The position numbers and the translations under genes were made by a program. Positions 62,166 through 64,000 of a DNA stretch of 64,000 bases are shown here, one piece after another. The first letter of the stretch is position 1; each line of letters starts with the position of its first letter. The notes beneath the pieces were generated by a model, which saw nothing but the letters and a program-made list of their open reading frames with translations, had not been told where the DNA came from and did not search any database. The stretch lies in assembly GCA_937942085.1 (NCBI GenBank), contig CALDGA010000201.1:1-64000 (forward strand), written 5' to 3'. Origin of the DNA: an uncultured Flavobacteriales bacterium (GTDB lineage Bacteria; Bacteroidota; Bacteroidia; Flavobacteriales; Schleiferiaceae).

Positions 62166-63350
62166 ATGAACGCAAAGAAAATCAACACCTTGTTCAAGCA
62201 TCCGGAGCAAATTACTTCGGAGGATTTGATCGGCCTGAAGCAGGCGGTGGATGATTTTCCCTATGCGGCTCCGTTGCATGCGTTGTACATGAAGGCATTG
62301 CAGAAGAAGGAGAGCTATTTGCTGCCGGGTCAGATCAAAAGAGCGGCCATTGCCACACCGAACCGTGCAGCACTCAAAGAATTTCACGATATGCCCATTC
62401 CGGGCATGGAGAGCGCGAAGGAGGTGCCGGTGGTAGATTTTACCGAGGTGGCCGAAGGGGGCAAGGTGGAAGAAGTTGAGGTGGCGGCCATAGCTCCGGA
62501 GAAAAAGGCTGTGGAGCCGGTGAAGGCGAAAGTTGAGAAAGCGGCGGAACCTGCAAAGCCTAAGACAGAGAAAAAGCAGGCGGCGGCCCAAAAGTCTGAG
62601 GCGGTGAAGCCTGAGATGGAGGTGAAGGAGCCCGTGAAATTGGATACTCCAAAACCGAAAGCTGCCCCAGCAAAACCGACTGCTGTACCAGAAGATTTAA
62701 GTCATTTACCGGAGGCGGTGCGCAAGGCGATTTTGCGCTCGCGTGCGTTGCGTGGGGAGGAAACTCCGGCGAGTACCACGGAAGAGAAAAAGCCGGCCGA
62801 GGAGAAACCTGTTCAGGTAAAGAAAACGTCTCCTGCAGAGGAAAAATCTAAACCTGCCCAGAAAAAGCCTGCTGATGAGGCGAAATCTATCGAGGAGAAG
62901 TCTGCCCCAGAGAAGCCTAAGAAAGCTCCTAAAGCGCCGAAGCAGAAGATTGAAAAGGCGAAGAAAACGGAAGCTGCGCCCATTGAGGAAAAACTTGAGG
63001 TGAGGGAAATGCCTTTCAGCGAGAAAGCGTCTTTCATGGAGTGGTTAACAGCTGATTTTTCCGACGGAGCGCCTAAAAAAGTGGAGCGTAGCGCGCCTAA
63101 AGATGTGAAGACAATCATCAGCGAATTGCCCAAATTCCCCGTGCCAAAGAAGGATGGAAAAATAGACGTGTTCCACTTGCCTTCGGACGACCAAGGGAAG
63201 TTTGTAACCGAAACATTGGCAGAGATTTATCTAAAGCAGGCGCTTTGGGATAAGGCAATTAACGCTTACGAGGTTTTAAGTTTGAAATACCCGGAAAAAA
63301 GTAGTTTCTTTGCCGACCGAATTAGAGAAATTAAGAAACAGAAGAAGTAA
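62166..63350 (+). CDS. Protein with long Lys/Glu/Pro/Ala linker and TPR-like C-terminus
   Basis: 394 residues, function unknown. A folded N-terminus (about 1-80; LFKHPEQITSEDLIGLKQAV), a highly charged low-complexity stretch (about 90-290) rich in Lys, Glu, Pro and Ala with PEKPKK- and EEKxxP-type repeats, then a conserved C-terminal part (about 310-394; SFMEWLTADFSDG and LAEIYLKQALWDKAINAYEVL, which reads like a single TPR hairpin). No signal peptide, so cytoplasmic. It starts right after lptE and shares one base with the secG start. The same gene order recurs in Flavobacteriia. Confidence 0.75.
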   Translation: MNAKKINTLFKHPEQITSEDLIGLKQAVDDFPYAAPLHALYMKALQKKESYLLPGQIKRAAIATPNRAALKEFHDMPIPGMESAKEVPVVDFTEVAEGGKVEEVEVAAIAPEKKAVEPVKAKVEKAAEPAKPKTEKKQAAAQKSEAVKPEMEVKEPVKLDTPKPKAAPAKPTAVPEDLSHLPEAVRKAILRSRALRGEETPASTTEEKKPAEEKPVQVKKTSPAEEKSKPAQKKPADEAKSIEEKSAPEKPKKAPKAPKQKIEKAKKTEAAPIEEKLEVREMPFSEKASFMEWLTADFSDGAPKKVERSAPKDVKTIISELPKFPVPKKDGKIDVFHLPSDDQGKFVTETLAEIYLKQALWDKAINAYEVLSLKYPEKSSFFADRIREIKKQKK

Positions 63351-63715
63351 TGACAGCATTGTTTACCATCCTGATTGTTGTGGTCTCCGTATTGTTGGTT
63401 TTGATCATTTTGGTTCAGAACCCAAAAGGAGGTGGTCTTAGCTCAGCCTTTGGTGGCGATAGCCCTCAAATGCTAGGCGGCGTAAAGAAAACTACAGATT
63501 TCTTGGACAAGGCAACTTGGTCTTTGGTGATCGCTTTGTTTGTATTGGTGATCGGTATGAACATGGTGAGCACTGAAACGGTCGAAGAGCAGGATACTAT
63601 TTTGCAAGAGCAGGTAGAGGATGCACTTCCATTCCAGCCAAGCATGCCCGCAGCACCGGCAGATGCTCCTATTGAGCAAGCGCCTGTAGAAGGAATGCCT
63701 GAGAGCGTAGAATAA
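63350..63715 (+). CDS. secG: Preprotein translocase subunit SecG
   Basis: 121 residues with two membrane helices (about 3-24 and 54-72) and the family loop QNPKGGGLSSAFGGDSPQMLGG. Part of the SecYEG channel. The C-terminal Pro/Glu/Ala-rich tail is longer than in enterobacterial SecG, as is common in Bacteroidota. It overlaps the upstream stop by one base. Confidence 0.95.
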   Translation: MTALFTILIVVVSVLLVLIILVQNPKGGGLSSAFGGDSPQMLGGVKKTTDFLDKATWSLVIALFVLVIGMNMVSTETVEEQDTILQEQVEDALPFQPSMPAAPADAPIEQAPVEGMPESVE

Positions 63716-63741
63716 GAAGCGTCTTTCACACATAGAATAGG

Positions 63742-63772
63742 CCCGCATGGCAGTTGCTGTGCGGGTTTTTTT
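63742..63772 (+). terminator. Terminator after secG
   Basis: CCCGCA (63742-63747) pairs with TGCGGG (63760-63765), followed by seven T. Confidence 0.82.
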
Positions 63773-63892
63773 ATGCTTTTATGTCAATTTTTCGGATGCA
63801 GAAATAGGGTCGGTGACAGGATGACACAATTCGTACCTTGGCACAGAATTTCATGTAATGAAGCGTCAAACAATAATTTAATAACTCAAATC

Positions 63893-64000
63893 ATGGCAGA
63901 TTTAAACATTCGTCCGCTAGCTGACCGAGTGATCGTGGAACCTGCAGCTGCGGAAACTACGACTGCATCCGGAATTATCATTCCTGATACAGCGCAAGAG
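63893..64000 (+). CDS. groES: Co-chaperonin GroES (3' truncated by window)
   Basis: The 36 codons present read [18 protein letters not shown], then [15 protein letters not shown], the canonical GroES N-terminus including the start of the mobile loop region. It is preceded by the secG terminator and about 120 non-coding bases; TACCTTGG, one mismatch from a -7 element, lies near 63834-63841. No CIRCE inverted repeat is evident. groEL should follow outside the window. Confidence 0.93.
   Translation, partial: MADLNIRPLADRVIVEPAAAETTTASGIIIPDTAQE

Noticed and set aside
63720-63892. CIRCE or heat-shock operator before groES
   Set aside because: No CIRCE-like inverted repeat could be found in the intergenic bases.

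Overview
The window is a compact chromosomal segment from a member of the Bacteroidota, most likely Flavobacteriales. Evidence: a type IX secretion/gliding block (porP/sprF-like, gldK, gldL, gldM, gldN); Bacteroidota-specific families (DUF4296, DUF6089, DUF2141, an arginase-fold protein beside topA, a PafA-like phosphatase); many matches to the Bacteroidota promoter element TAnnTTTG; and almost no Shine-Dalgarno sites. Base composition is near-balanced in most of the window and clearly AT-richer between about 34.7 and 39.6 kb. No IS element, prophage, CRISPR array or rRNA was seen. No gene-free stretch exceeds 300 bases.

Layout. 1-4.4 kb: partial etfB, divergent pdhB, and a membrane pyrophosphatase with an extra C-terminal domain. 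4.5-12.9 kb: M20 peptidase, small membrane protein, hflX, malic enzyme, cyclase, hemW and an orphan histidine kinase. 13.0-15.9 kb: polyprenol-phosphate sugar transferase, dihydroorotase, DUF4296 lipoprotein, DUF2141 protein. 15.9-24.1 kb: alpha/beta hydrolase and pdxJ leftward; rightward an envelope operon CBS-nadK-DUF6089-uppS-bamA-ompH-ompH. 24.1-34.6 kb: murI, holin-like protein, M1 peptidase, AsmA-like protein, pseudouridine synthase, yraN, an LD-carboxypeptidase pair, metG and tRNA-Arg(CCG).

34.6-39.6 kb is an AT-rich accessory stretch bracketed by tRNA-Arg and followed by tRNA-Val(GAC): a secreted protein of unknown function, a lipoprotein FAD amine oxidase, a cold-shock protein, an acyltransferase and an SGNH hydrolase. 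39.6-44.6 kb: a sulfotransferase-like/class IV aminotransferase pair, a TlpA-like thioredoxin, a cysteine-repeat secreted protein, an OmpA lipoprotein and a very small ExbB/MotA-like membrane protein. 44.6-48.6 kb: PafA-like phosphatase, ABC-F ATPase, DUF983 protein.

48.6-58.8 kb runs leftward: FAD oxidoreductase, gldN-M-L-K, porP, an arginase-fold protein lacking metal ligands, and topA. 58.9-64 kb runs rightward: miaB, an AAA+ sigma-54-type regulator without a receiver domain, lptE, a charged linker/TPR-like protein, secG and the start of groES.

Themes: envelope assembly (BamA, Skp-like chaperones, UppS, MurI, LptE, SecG, T9SS core); extreme compaction (convergent genes sharing stop-codon bases, starts inside upstream genes); and several start codons only 5-8 bases after a TAnnTTTG element, suggesting leaderless or near-leaderless mRNAs. 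I found no clear-cut new multi-gene defence or biosynthetic system. The strongest candidates for new biology are the cysteine-repeat protein, the metal-site-deficient arginase homologue, the pyrophosphatase C-terminal domain and the sulfotransferase/aminotransferase pair.
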